Positions 35,549-48,100 of a stretch of 64,000 nucleotides of DNA are shown piece by piece. The stretch comes from Branchiostoma floridae (lineage: Eukaryota; Chordata; Leptocardii; Amphioxiformes; Branchiostomatidae). Location of the stretch: the NCBI RefSeq assembly GCF_000003815.2, contig NC_049980.1, forward strand, positions 10,870,879 through 10,934,878, read 5' to 3'. Positions within the stretch are counted from its first letter, which is position 1. Every line of letters starts with the position of its first letter. Both the position numbers and the translations under genes were made by a program. The notes under the pieces were generated by a model. The model made no database searches and was not told the origin of the DNA. It worked only from the letters and a program-made list of their open reading frames with translations.

Positions 35549-38235
35549 TTAGTCCTCTTTCTTAGTGCTAAATGCAGGAATCCTGTCCAGTAGTGCACCA
35601 AACACCGTCCCTGGGATTTTCTGGTAAGTGTCAATCATCTGTTCCAAGGCATTGTGGGTCTGCAGGGGGAAACATGAGAGCTCACAAACATGTTTGATTC
35701 AGGAAATGTTTATGGTTATGATAAGTCATATGGATATAACACTAGACAGTTACTGTGAAATCAAGGAGGTTTCAACCTCCTTGGTGAAAGGCAATAAATA
35801 CAAGGTGAAAACAAATCGTTCTAAACTCATAATAATACAATAGGTCCTATGCCATTTCAAAGTGTAATGCAACACTTGTGGCATGTTAGAATAAAATATT
35901 CAGGATTTTTCTAAAACCTCACCTTAACAGCTAATTCCTGAGCAGAGACATTGGGATCATATGGAATCGGATCCCCAATATATGTCCTGAAGAAAACGTG
36001 TGTATAAAAAAGCTTTCACAAACAATTGAATCATTGAATACGTGTATAGTATATACTACATTAAAGATACATTTATGCAAAGCTATTTCCTTTACATGTT
36101 TCAAACTATTCTAGATGTTTGTACTTTATGTCTTTTCAAGATTGTAGTAAAAACATTTAAATCATCAATGATAATGTGAAAAATTGAAAAGAAAAGAAAG
36201 GGAGAAGAGGGCCGACCTAAATTTCACTGGAAAGCCTCCATAGATTGGCACAATGGGCAACCTGGTTTTCTCATACACCCACTCAAGAAAGTCTGAAACA
36301 TATTCAAGAAAAAAGAACTTCGTTCATGACTTGGCAAAACAATGAAATGGTGATATCCTACAAACTATATGCATACACATGTTTAATAACAGGAAAAACA
36401 ACATTTTATTTTCCAGGCAAACAGATGCATCAAAACATTCACACAACAAGGGCTGCTTGGATACTGTTGTTTGGTTACAACCACAGTCAGTTCTCACATA
36501 AGTCATTTTAGCATAACAAGTTATAACAAAACACTGTCTATAAATAACTAGTAAGTACTTACGCCTTCCCATCCTGATGGACCTGAATCCTTCTCGACAG
36601 TTTTGGGTGAACATGGGATATATGGGCTGCAAAAAAAAAAGTGAGAAAACGTCTTGAAAACTTTAAGCACTGGGAATTAAAACTAGGAAACTACATTTCA
36701 ATCAAAATTGATCTTAAGTATTTGACAACATCTCACCACTTTGGCTTTTTTCGCCACCTTGGCAAAGCCCATTCTGTTTTTCCACACTAGTCTGTAGTAC
36801 TCGTCACCAAAGAGTGCCTCTCGTACCCCACCAGGGGACAGAGACAGCAGGTTCCCCTCCCTCAAGAGCTTGATACAGTCCTCTGGTGCCCCGGGGGTCA
36901 CACACATCACTTTCAGCATCAGGTTCCAGCCTTTGGAAGCAGTAAAATCATTTCTTGTCAACTTTTTTTAAACATTAAAAACAACTATCTTTTTGTTGTT
37001 ATTTTCAAAAGATCTAGAAGAAAGGGAAAAATTGACAATGACATCATTTTTGTTTCCCATATCTGTTTCCAATAAAAGTTCATAAAGTTCATAAAAGTTG
37101 ATGTACCTTTTCTTTACTAATAGAATATACTGATCTGCTAATGTTAGGTCACCTTTATCTGTAGGGTAACCTATATCCAAAGTATTTCAAGATAGGGTAT
37201 TTTGAGATCGTCAAGTTGAAAGACGGTAGTTTCACAATGCAATATTCTGAAAATATTTAAATTTGAAATCCACGGCCTTTAACCAGAAATCCCTAGATAC
37301 AGTTTTTTTTTAATACAACGGATATAGGTTACCCCATGGATAAAGGTGACCTAACGTTATATCGTTAAATCTTCTTTTATGGATAAAGTAAATCAGGCCC
37401 TATGTACATGCAGGAATAGTACAAAGTCAGCAAGGCAAATCTTTTTTTTTTCAAAACTTTTGGCCATATGATAGCTTGATACAAGATGTAGTGTCATCTA
37501 ACAGTACATACCAGGTATCTTGAACAAAAAGCGGTCGGCAACTGCATACAGAAGGCGGTTCTGATGGAGCACAACTTTGGCCATGACGTAGTACAAGTCG
37601 ATGGGGATGGCACCATGGTAGTACACCACCAGAGCAGGGCCAGTGGCAGGCAGCTTCTCTACACCATGGATTTCATATCCTACAGGGGTAAAAAAAGGAT
37701 AATGGTTTGGGCTATTTTAATTCAAAACACTGGAAATGGCACGAGTGGTTTGGCTGTAATTTCCTGATTGAGTATAGAATATAAGTACACATGTAGGTTG
37801 TCAAAGCCCCTGTCACAGATAGCCAACCATGACCCCATGACCCTCTTGCTTACCATGCCAGATTTTCCCCTGTAGTTCCCAGAGTAGCGCGGCAGTTTTT
37901 CGTGCTCCGAGCCAAACGTCTACAGCAAACGCGTCCCTCAGCTTGTGCCGTGCACGGTAGATGTGAATGATCAGCGCGGTCAGGTAGAGGAGAAGGATGA
38001 CGAACACCGGCAGGATGAAGGCCACCATGATGGGGAGGAACATCCACACCAGGAACGAGATCCAGTCGATGTCCAGGCTGTCCACTCCCAGATCCTCCAT
38101 CACGCCATACATGGTCTCCATGGCGACGTTCACCGTCTCCATCCACGACAGAATGGAGGTATTGGTCAGTAGTCTCTCCGTGTCCGCATCGCAGAGAATG
38201 ATGAAATCCATGGCAAGGTTTTCTGACATGGTCAT
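35549..38235 (-). CDS. TMEM68-like acyltransferase, paralogue C
   Basis: Seven coding exons on the minus strand: 38235-37854, 37679-37512, 36930-36737, 36626-36563, 36292-36217, 35986-35923 and 35659-35549, giving 352 residues with all junctions in frame. Motifs: YYHGAIPID (H149...D155, identical to my recollection of human TMEM68), SPGGVREALFGDEYY, YPMFTQNCREGFR, IYGGFPVKFRTYIGDPIPYDP. Exon 6 is one codon longer than in A and B, adding the proline that vertebrate TMEM68 also has. C is thus the most TMEM68-like and the least similar to A and B at its N-terminus. The start is the first ATG after the acceptor; a second in-frame ATG lies two codons on (38229) in better context. Predicted ER-membrane neutral-lipid acyltransferase. 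Confidence 0.92.
37147..37351 (+). mobile_element. TA-flanked MITE, copy 3 (intron 2 of gene C)
   Basis: A 205-bp element flanked by TA (37145-37146 and 37352-37353), starting GGTCACCTTTATCTGTAGGG and ending CCATGGATAAAGGTGACC. Inner motifs TAACCTATATCC and GGATATAGGTTACCCC are complementary. The interior aligns with copy 2. It differs from the other two copies at the second base of each end in a compensating way (GG/CC against GT/AC). Confidence 0.85.
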
Positions 38236-41200
38236 TCGTGGAGTGGGTTCAGAGCGCTTGGAGTGACCAAACTGTAATACAGCAAATATTGAAATGTGAT
38301 AAGTCAGTCCCAAGGCCAGATATCAACAGATAAAATTTCTTGACTACTGCAAACTTTACTTATGCGGTTGGACGTTTTACGTCATATTAGGAGGTGGGGA
38401 AAGGGGTTTTTCCTGCATTTTGAACTTGGGTTGCGACATTTCTGTATAATACAAGAAATACAATGGAAATGCAGTGTCATGAATTTGTGGCGGAGAGGTA
38501 ATACAGTAAAAACCACTGCAACAATTTCCAGATTCACAGTATTCAGCCCAATAGTCCCAATGTCCATCCATGACATTTGAGTACAAATTGAGAACAAAAT
38601 GAAGAAAATTGAGAACTTGAGCAGAAACTAAGTAAAAAACGACTTTTTCAAACCTTTGGTGCAGCTTATAATGAAGGAAATTTTACTTCTCTGTTTTTTT
38701 TGCTACTTCAAGAAAAATAAGTTGCCTCAAAACCACTGACAAGGGCGCCGGGACTACTGGTTGTCCTTGTCATGTCCACACAGTGTAATAAATTAGCACT
38801 AATCATTGGACAAACTTTGCACAAGTTATCACAATCACCTACAAACGTGGACGACCTACTTGGCTCAGCATAAGATGACATGGGATGACACAGTTTCTAC
38901 TATAAAATCACTAACAACATGATGCTAAAAATATATATTTTATGTATATGTACACTGTACGAGTAACTATATGCTCCTGAGCTCTCTTGAAATGGAAAAG
39001 CTGATACTAGATAATATCATGTTTTGTTGAGTCTGTTATGTGTGCCAGGGTCAACATCCTAATAACCTTTGATCAGGCTGCCTTCACCTGCACAAATTAC
39101 AAAGTACAGTCAAACCTGGCCGAACAACCACCCAGGTCACTAACCACCATCTCCAGTCTTTAAGACCACACTTAAAACAGCCCATCCTATTTTACAAATT
39201 TAAGACCTTCTGCTAACCACTGTATTATCAACCAACGACAGATTAACCTGCCTCAGTTACCCATCAAACTTGGTGACGATCGCTCTAAAATACAAGAGGC
39301 AAAATCACTGAAGTAGATTCATAACGTGTGTATATTGAAGCAGTGGGATTGACATAAAGAAAAGGAATAAGAGCACTTTTTGCCAGTTGTATTAACAAAC
39401 AATAGTACCCATTTGATTGTTAGACAAACACATCTCTTATGGTAAAAAAATAGTTGACAGCAATACATTTACATAACAATATGGAGATCATATAAACTGT
39501 TGGCATCTCTTGTAGATACATTTCCTTCTAACTGAGATGTATATTGTGCAAATGTAAGTTTTTTGGGAGGGACAAACTATTCATTTCTCTCATGTTTATT
39601 AAACCACTCCCCCGTGCCCTCTCCTGCCATTTTCCTCAGTCCTCTGAGTTGTTTTGTTATCTACAGGTGTGCCTGTAGCTACTTTGTGTTTGAACAGAAA
39701 CAAAGTGTTATTTGTTGGAACAAGCAGACCTTTGACTCTGAGTTATGTAACATGCTGCTTAACCAATTGCAAAGGAAAACATTTCATCATATTCCATGTG
39801 AAAATTGAGGGTTTTGGTTTGACAGCTTGTCAGTACATGCACTAGTCATAAACTCCAATAAAATTCCAAGCATAAATTGGTGCAGTGTGTACCGAGATTG
39901 AAACTTATTGGGAAACAACATGGGGGTGATATGACGAAATTCAACATGAATTTAACTCCATATTTGCATTTGAACATTGGGTTTGTCAAGAGGAAATTCT
40001 GATAAACTCAAAATCAAGCATGCCTTTAACAAATTAAGATCTAGAGGTTTAAGCTTTGTAGTATTAAACATCTGAGGCTAAATAGAAAGATGATATGATT
40101 CATAAACATGCCCTTATCTTTGCACACATAAATTGCAAACTGGAATCCTTTACTACAAAACTTAAGATGAAGTAATCTTGATGGAAAACTGATTACCTAC
40201 TTTTTCTTTGGAAGACAAAAACATATTACATAAACACTGGGATATAAATAAGATAATATAGCAAACTCTGGAGAAATGCCTTACATAATGTAGCCAGGTC
40301 CAGGCAAAGAGAGATGCCTAATTCCCACACGTACAGCTATCTTGTAGACTGCAGCTCCAGCTCCTTGCCATCTGAAAGGACAGACAAAAGTTTAACTGCT
40401 GAGATTGTTTCCCTGCATGCCCAATACTAACAAAGAGATGTTACCTCTCTCAGTTAATGTTTGACATATCCTGAGTTAACTTAAGGGCAAATCATGTACA
40501 GGAGCTGTGACCTTTCATGGTATTTCTTTTTTACAGGAGAGAAGGCAGAAGCATGTTATGATGTTAAAATTTAATTTACTTACACTGTGGTGCTCCCCTA
40601 CCAGTAATGCATTGTCAAAAGTTTTTTTTTTTTTTATGTCTTATTCGCAGGAAGCACAGAACAACATGTACCTTTCAATTGGTAAACATCCACAAGTGGT
40701 GCCATGAGTCATTAGGTGAGAGCCGGACCTCTCCAAGCAGAAGTCAGGTGGAGTGGCTAGTTTTTTATATCTTTGGGGGCATTTTGTCCAACTGGCTGAC
40801 AAAAAGAAGCAAAAAGCATTTTAGCCACTAGCCTAACCTGTGCGCAAGCTTGATCCATCCAGGTCCAGACACTCATATAGAAGAACTTTATTGCATGACA
40901 ACTGTACAGGATACAGTGTATGGCAACTTGTACATTGTACAAATCTGACAATTGCAAGTGCAGATTTTTGAAACACTCATTCTAACTGATTCGAAGAACC
41001 AGACTGAGTATTTTCTATCATTTCAACATCCTCTAGGTGTGCATTAGGTGTGCATGTCAGTACCCAGTTTTCTCTGAAGAAATGCAACCTCTTTTCAAAG
41101 AGAGCTATGAAAATTATATGCATAAGGTCGAGGTTATTGTAATAATCCTGTCAACAAGACTTTTCTGCCACTATCAACAGGATATTCATTTGATAATCTT

Positions 41201-42052
41201 GTGATTAACACCTACTGATCCTGTACACACAACCCTAACCATGGCCATGAGGATAGGATAATTCTCTTAGATGCTGCAAAAACATGACTACATTCTTGAG
41301 CAATGATAATTGGGGACAATATTAAAAATTGCCCCTAAAAAAAAGGAAAATTCCCATATCACACACTGGTCAACTCCAGTCACTCATAGAGCCATACCAA
41401 GGAGGTTATATAATATCCTAATGCTCTTACATAACGCTGAGATGGGAAATGAAGTGTCATACTTTTTTTAAAAATTCGGCTACCTAAATCCAAGGACGTC
41501 TCATGTATTTTAACGTCCTTGCTAAATCAAAACCTCCTTGCCAAAATCAAAATAGGTCTTCAATCATAATAACACGTGCACGCGTCTCTTTTAGCTAAAA
41601 ACAGCACACTTGCCCTGTCAGTCACATATTCTACATCCAGTGACTCCGATGTGTGCTTTCAGCTGTTTCGCCATGTCGTCCACTCCATGTGTCATTCATA
41701 GTTCCTCACAAGGACGACGAAGAAAAACAAATTCTCATTCCTGTTTCATATTTACGCAGCCTGTCACCCCACGGCGACCTCATCAGCTGATTGATACGTC
41801 ACGTGACTTTGGACTACTACACTTGAAGTTTCTAGATGTCCTAAATACTTATTACATCATCCAAAAAATATATTATTCCATACTAATAAACCTTCTTGAA
41901 TCTAAATATATGGTAATAAATAAATCGTTTAGCATCTCTTTTGAGAAATGATTCATTTAGAAATGCAACTTTGAAACGACATTATTTTTAGCACCCCTAT
42001 TTGGTGTAAGTGTGGAGTTCCATAACAAAGCACGCTGGGTGCCACGCCCAAC
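38236..42052. other. Head-to-head intergenic region between TMEM68-like gene C and CCM2
   Basis: The two genes diverge from here. The only possible exon seen is 40285-40371 on the minus strand. Sequence at 39108-39145 (CAGTCAAACCTGG...CCACCCAGG) recurs inverted and diverged near 54698-54730, a dispersed repeat. The last few hundred bases become CpG-richer and should hold the CCM2 promoter; no TATA box is evident. Confidence 0.5.
40285..40371 (-). other. Candidate untranslated upstream exon of TMEM68-like gene C
   Basis: Bounded by a good minus-strand acceptor (TCCTTTCAG) and a donor (ATTAT/gtaagg). It is 87 nt and, if spliced to gene C, the frame that would join the C reading frame contains a stop, so it could only be 5' UTR. 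Its first three bases are ATG and start a 17-codon frame. Evidence is splice consensus only. Confidence 0.2.
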
Positions 42053-42163
42053 ATGGCGGCTGTCTTGAACGAAGTTACGACGAATTTTTCTGTTTCCAAG
42101 TCGCCCGCATACTTGAAGACGGAATCGGTTTGCGTGACGCGGGCGTTCAACCTCTGTGGTTAG
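42053..42163 (+). CDS. Upstream ORF in the CCM2 leader
   Basis: A 36-codon frame with a strong initiation context (AACATGG) ending in TAG 17 bases before the CCM2 reading frame's first ATG, and out of frame with it. It is the classic position for a translation-damping uORF. Whether it is transcribed depends on the CCM2 transcription start, which I cannot see. Confidence 0.35.
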   Translation: MAAVLNEVTTNFSVSKSPAYLKTESVCVTRAFNLCG

Positions 42164-42180
42164 GCATCGAGCATTGATTG

Positions 42181-45100
42181 ATGTCCACCGCTGTGGAGAT
42201 AACTGAAATGGAGGATGATGGCAGGAAAAAGAAGGTACGTAGTCCGCAACTGTCACCGCTTAGTTTTTGGGTGTGGTCCGTTTTTCCTGGCTGCGTGTTG
42301 CCGTAGTTCCGACGTTTGCGTCATCTGCGTTGTCCACAACTAGTCATAATTTGATGACAACCAAATAAAACCTTGTAGAACGTCTTTCGTGACGCTTTCC
42401 TGCAGTTCTTAGCCCGGGTTTCTTGAGGAAAAATTCACATCTGATAATGACTTGTTTGTTGCCTAGTGAGTTTTGGACCGTTACTTTTTCGGAGGGGGTG
42501 GGGGGTCAACTATTGTGAGATAAAACTATAAGTGCAACAGCACATACCTCCCTGCACTTCTTGGAAAATATTGGTTGATGACGGATCACCTAACTATAAT
42601 TATCCATCCTTTTCAAGGCTATGTCGGTTTCCAATCTCTTTAAAAATAAATAGATGACCTTTTTCTCTGTAATGTTTGGGCATCCTTACTGCACAGAACA
42701 TCATCATTATTATTTTTTTGTGGAAACGCAACGTGTGGATATTTTCATCACAGGGCTGCTTTCACTGAGTTTATAATAGAGGTTGATAATTGTGCTGTGT
42801 TGCATGTGTGTGCTATATGTCAATCTAAGGACATAGCACAGCATGATGTACCTTACAATGGATCATTGTTTCCTTGACTTGGGTGGGGACGTGAATTGAT
42901 GGTCCATTAGACTCCTTCAAAAAGAGGCAAAGTCCTGTTAGCATTCACGTAATAAATAATGAAATACCTTAACTGTGACAGGCACTGTGTCCAACATTTA
43001 TGAGAAACTGGGCGTAGTTAGGTCATGCCTGAATAGCCAATTGGCTGTTTCAAATTAACAAAATAGCACAATATGATTTATAATTTGCAATGGCAACCAT
43101 GACTAAAATTAATTTGTGTTCTGTTGTTCTTTATTCTTAGACTTGTGTTTACTGATAAGTGAACATACAACTGCTATTACATGATCCATTTTTAACGTAT
43201 TGCTTTATTATAACTATAAGTTTATAGCAAATCTATTTTATCCCCAACAGATCAGCCTGCATACTTCTGTTCACTTGATTTGAACTCAACTGCCTCCCTG
43301 TAAAATATTGTTAAGAAAAATTTTTCCCCATGTGCTAGTAGTAGTAGGAAACCATCTTATTCCACAAGCAGATTTTTATTCATGTACTTTGTAATGCATG
43401 ATTATATAATAGTTTCAACTTAAAGGAGTTTTTTGTAACAATTGTGTGAGGAAAACATTGACAAGTTACAGAAATCATCTACTGTCGCTGATAAGGAGAA
43501 TGTTTTTGTTTGGTCCTTAATTTCTAGTCCTGAATAGTATTGAATAGGCAAAAGAAGTTTTAGGTGTGGGTATGACTATGACATTTTAAATTTTGCCTGG
43601 GGCACTTGGCATGCTGTGTAGCAGTGCCTCCTACTGAGCACATACATACCTTTCTTCTGCACCCACTGCAGATGTTTCCATTCATCATGGTTAACCCACT
43701 TTAAATTGAGGGACAGGAATCTGAGATGTATCCAAAGCAAATATTTTAATGATAGAAACTATATATATAGCTAAGCTGAGGTATCTGTTCTACAGATAAC
43801 CAACATAGGCCACAAGTAGTTACCACAAATGCAGTATTTAAATTTTACATCACCATTTTTATCTAAATCTCATCTATTGCATTCAATAGGTTCTAAGAAT
43901 GAATAAAATGAAAAGCCACTGTGTACAGTTTGTATTCTCCAAGACTTTATTTATTTGACTTGGAACTTGGCCAGAAGTAATTAGTTATACTGTTTGGCCA
44001 AGCAATTGGACAGCTTTGACTACCAGTTTCCTGGGGTTAGTGCCATACTTCCTAATTGATTGGGACATTTATATAGGTATTCCAACCAAAATTTCAAAAA
44101 CACAATACAATGACTGTTTTTACTGTTTCTGAAAGAGCTAACCAAGAGGAGTAAAATGCTTTTTAAATGAAGCAAATATCTTGAAGGGTTGCTGAGATAT
44201 GGCTCCACAAAGTTGCCAAAACCTACCCTCAGATATGGCCGGCTGCGCGATAAACTATGAAAATTAACAAAATACCTTTTTTGAGGGTTGATGAAAAGGT
44301 AAGTAAAGGCTGCAAAGCTTGTTTTATCTTATTTCCCTGTAATATGTACTACATAGAATCACTCCACAGAGTTCTGAACATTCATGTCATTTTATTATGT
44401 TTTTACACAGGGTCGAAGTATGCATTTCACAACAAATTACACAGGTGGCACCGTGACCTTTGACCCCTGGAGAAGGAAAAATCCTCCAAAGATCACACAC
44501 TTGTATCTCTTGACAGGAACAACCCTCTCCTTCAATATTTTACACATAACAGCACCCACTGGTGTCCTTTCACACAATAATTGTCATCTTACCTGTAATT
44601 CTTTAAAAAATAAGTAAATTTGGGTTTAAAAGTTCACATTTTGGGTTACGGTCAATGGTGTTTTTTGCACCAGTTGAGTCGCATTGCAGAAGATTAAATA
44701 TCATGCTTCATATACTTTTGCAATGTACACAACAAATATACCAACAATGTCACATCCATAGAATATCAGCAATATTAATTGCCTTATAACAAGGTCAACT
44801 TGGTCAAGGTGAAAGGTAAGTGTGTGAATATGTCGCATTATTTTCATGTTAAGTCATGATGTTACACAGCATCAACAGTACAACTTTACACTTGTAATTG
44901 TATAATAAAATATAGAAGACAGATGTTAGTACTAATAAGAGATAAAATATCAATATGTAGACATTGTGAAAACACTAAATTTATTAGGATAAGTTCAACA
45001 TTTTTCAAGGTCAAAGGCTGTCTTCAGGATACATACAATCGATACAGATTTCTTTGATGTACTTGCAGGTACATGTACTTCTCCTTATTTAATCAATACT

Positions 45101-48100
45101 ATACTAGTATATAATAATTCAAGGTAAACAACTTTTCACAGCTTACTTATCATTCTCTGTGGTAGCAACAGTATTCTTTAAACAAACTTAATGCTGATAA
45201 TGGAACTGGCTGCACAACTTGTCAACATTATGTTTGACCTCTACCATTCAATATCTCCGCTCCGCTCTCCGGTCTTATATCAGCTACATCTGGGAGTTGG
45301 TACAATCTACATTCCACCTGGAAAACAAAAGTATTTGAGTTTTATGATTAACATGTCTACCATGGTGATAATGTTCTTACATCTGAGGGGATGACGACCT
45401 ACTCCAGTACCACGTCTGATGTTCATCTACATCATCATCTTTCTTATGACTTATGACTTCTTTCTTTCTTGTGACGAAAGGATCAGAATGATCCAATAAT
45501 GAAATAAAGAATTCAATAAAGAAAGACAGGCAAGTTGGGGTAAGGAATAGATTAACTTATTATCATTAAGTAGATAAATACCTGCAACAAGATGGAAGGA
45601 GGTAAGTGTCACTGTTTCTGAGCCATCTTCTGCGACTGAACCTCAGTACCAACTGCGTCAACCTCGCCCGGTCAGTAGGAACCTGGCTGATAGTAGAGAC
45701 AAGAATATAATATTGCAGGTAAGTACAGATTTATGATTTTTGCTACACCAGAAAAGTCGAGCAAAAAATCACTTGGCAAAATCTGACAAAGAATACACAA
45801 TCTGGTTGCACAATTTTTTCACGTTGACAATGAAAATGCCATTCGTGTTTTGAAAAATTTGGGCATAGGTTCCCCGGCTGACCCCTAACCGGGGGCCCGC
45901 GGTGCCTCAAGTTCAACAAGTGAAAAAATACACAATGGTATTTTAGACTTGGAACGAGGCAAGAAATGATTCACACGAACAGTAACGATGACATTGAAAA
46001 TATACAATTGATATTTTCTAAAAAAAATTGGGCATAGGTTCCCCGGCTGACCCCTAACCGGGCCACGGTGCCTCAAGTTCAACAAAAGTGAAAAAAATTA
46101 TCCATATGTAAAATATACTAAAGAAAGCAATAAACTAAGAATAATTAATAAGAAATAATTACTAAGAAACATTTTACATTACATGTAAGTTTCATGACTA
46201 AAACATGGTTAAAGAAACACTGCATAGAAATTATATTGCTGGGATTGACTTGAGAAAAAATTGTTCAAAAGCACATTTTCTTCAACATGCCCCCCTCCCC
46301 CAAACACTACAAGTTGTATCAAGTATTTTACCTTGAAATTCTTCATCCATAGCGTCGAAAAATGTTCTATTTGTGCCGCTTCAGTCACACATCCTCCGTT
46401 TCTGAGGGGCGCGGGGCCCAAAATTTGGCGCGTTAGGATCGCGCGGCCCCGCCGGCCGGCCAAATCGGGGCGATCGTCGGGGAAAACAGCTCGCCGCTTC
46501 GCTGGTGTGCATGCTGTAAACATGCTGATTACATCAAAACGTAGCCCTGTTTTTTGTCGTCAGTTTGGCACCAGGAACAAGAAGAAAAAATAAAGTTCGT
46601 TCGGTGATTTTTATCATTAAAGATCGACGATTCCTTTCAAATTGACTTTTGTCCCCCGAAAAATTAATTTTTCCTCATGTTCCAGGCATCATTTTAAAGC
46701 TTGAAATGTGCTCTTTCAAATGGTACAACTTTCATTCTGCTGCGGTCTAAGACGGCGAAGCGCAAGCGCGGTAAAGTCAGGGGTCACGGCGGCTGCATCC
46801 GGAAGTTTTGAAACCACGATCTGAAACCCAGGCCTCCCCGCTTACGGCGCGCCGTTTTCACCGGCGAATTTCTGGCGTTTTAAACAATTTACAAGCAAAA
46901 TAAACACATCACAGGAAAGAGAAACTTATATCCTTTATTTTGATGGGTAAATTTGCCTCTAGAACCGGATAGTTTTTGTACCGCGGGTGTGGGAAGATGG
47001 TAGCAAATTTACGGATCGCCGTACGGCAGAGGGTTTTCGCGGTAGCGTTGGAATACCTAATTTATACATTTCCTTAACCAATATCATTCTGTTTCATTCA
47101 TATGGTTTATACTACCATAAATTTTTAAATCCTTACACTCACTGTTACAGTGGTTTTTCATGTCAGTGTGTGTTTCCAATTCATTCAAAATTGTTTCAAC
47201 AGTGAACTTGAAAAAAAATTGAATGATAAGTTGATTTATAGTATACTGTCAGAAACACATGTTTGGATGGCTGTTGCAGTTTCATTGTGTTGGATAAAAA
47301 AGTTTTTATCTAACATCAAGTACATGATGTACTTTGATATTGTTGTTGAAATGTATACAGATTCTTGGTAATTTGTTATATGTGGATACCCTGGCTGTAT
47401 ACTATATTACAATACTCCTTTATGCCAACCCATACTTTTAGGGACAATCTCCTATTGAGGTCACCACAAGTAGGGGGGGACACTATTTTGCAAAAATGCA
47501 GTTTTTGATAAAATACGCCCCTAGAAATATGGAGACGGTCCATCTGAATATGAAAATGTAAAAATTTTGAAAATATTTTATTGCTAACCCCCCTGTACAT
47601 ACCCCCTGAAGTTTTTAAGTTGACAATGTACTTAACTAGTATAACGCTATACTACCAAACATGCTTAATGCCTTAGAAATTGTACTTTGGCATCCTTGGC
47701 AGAATATTTGACTTCAGGAGAGATCATTGTGGATATCTGAACCTCCAAATGTATTTCCCATGCAAATATGGACTATTCCAAATCACCCCCGTGGCAAAAA
47801 TGGACTGATCCAAACTCAAAATAGGACAAAACGGGCTACAGGTATATCATAGTATAGTCTGTATTCATTTCTACCAATTTTTACACTCAATCGCACAGAG
47901 GCAGTTAGCCTTGTAGGATTTTTAAACGCCAGTGGTACTCAAATACTCTGCAAAACAGATTTCTTTGTAGCGAAATGGAATATCACAAGTTTTCACATGC
48001 TGAATCAGGTCCAGGTTCAGGTCCGGACCTCTGGACCTGAACCACACTTGCATGAACCTGAATTTTCTGTACCGTTTACTCACCCCTATTAGGCACCCCT

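Noticed and set aside
22028..38235. Operon-like unit of minus-strand genes (XKR, DIPK2-like, TMEM68-like B and C)
   Set aside because: Genes are separated by kilobases with repeats and their own candidate polyadenylation signals; shared strand alone is not evidence of co-transcription.
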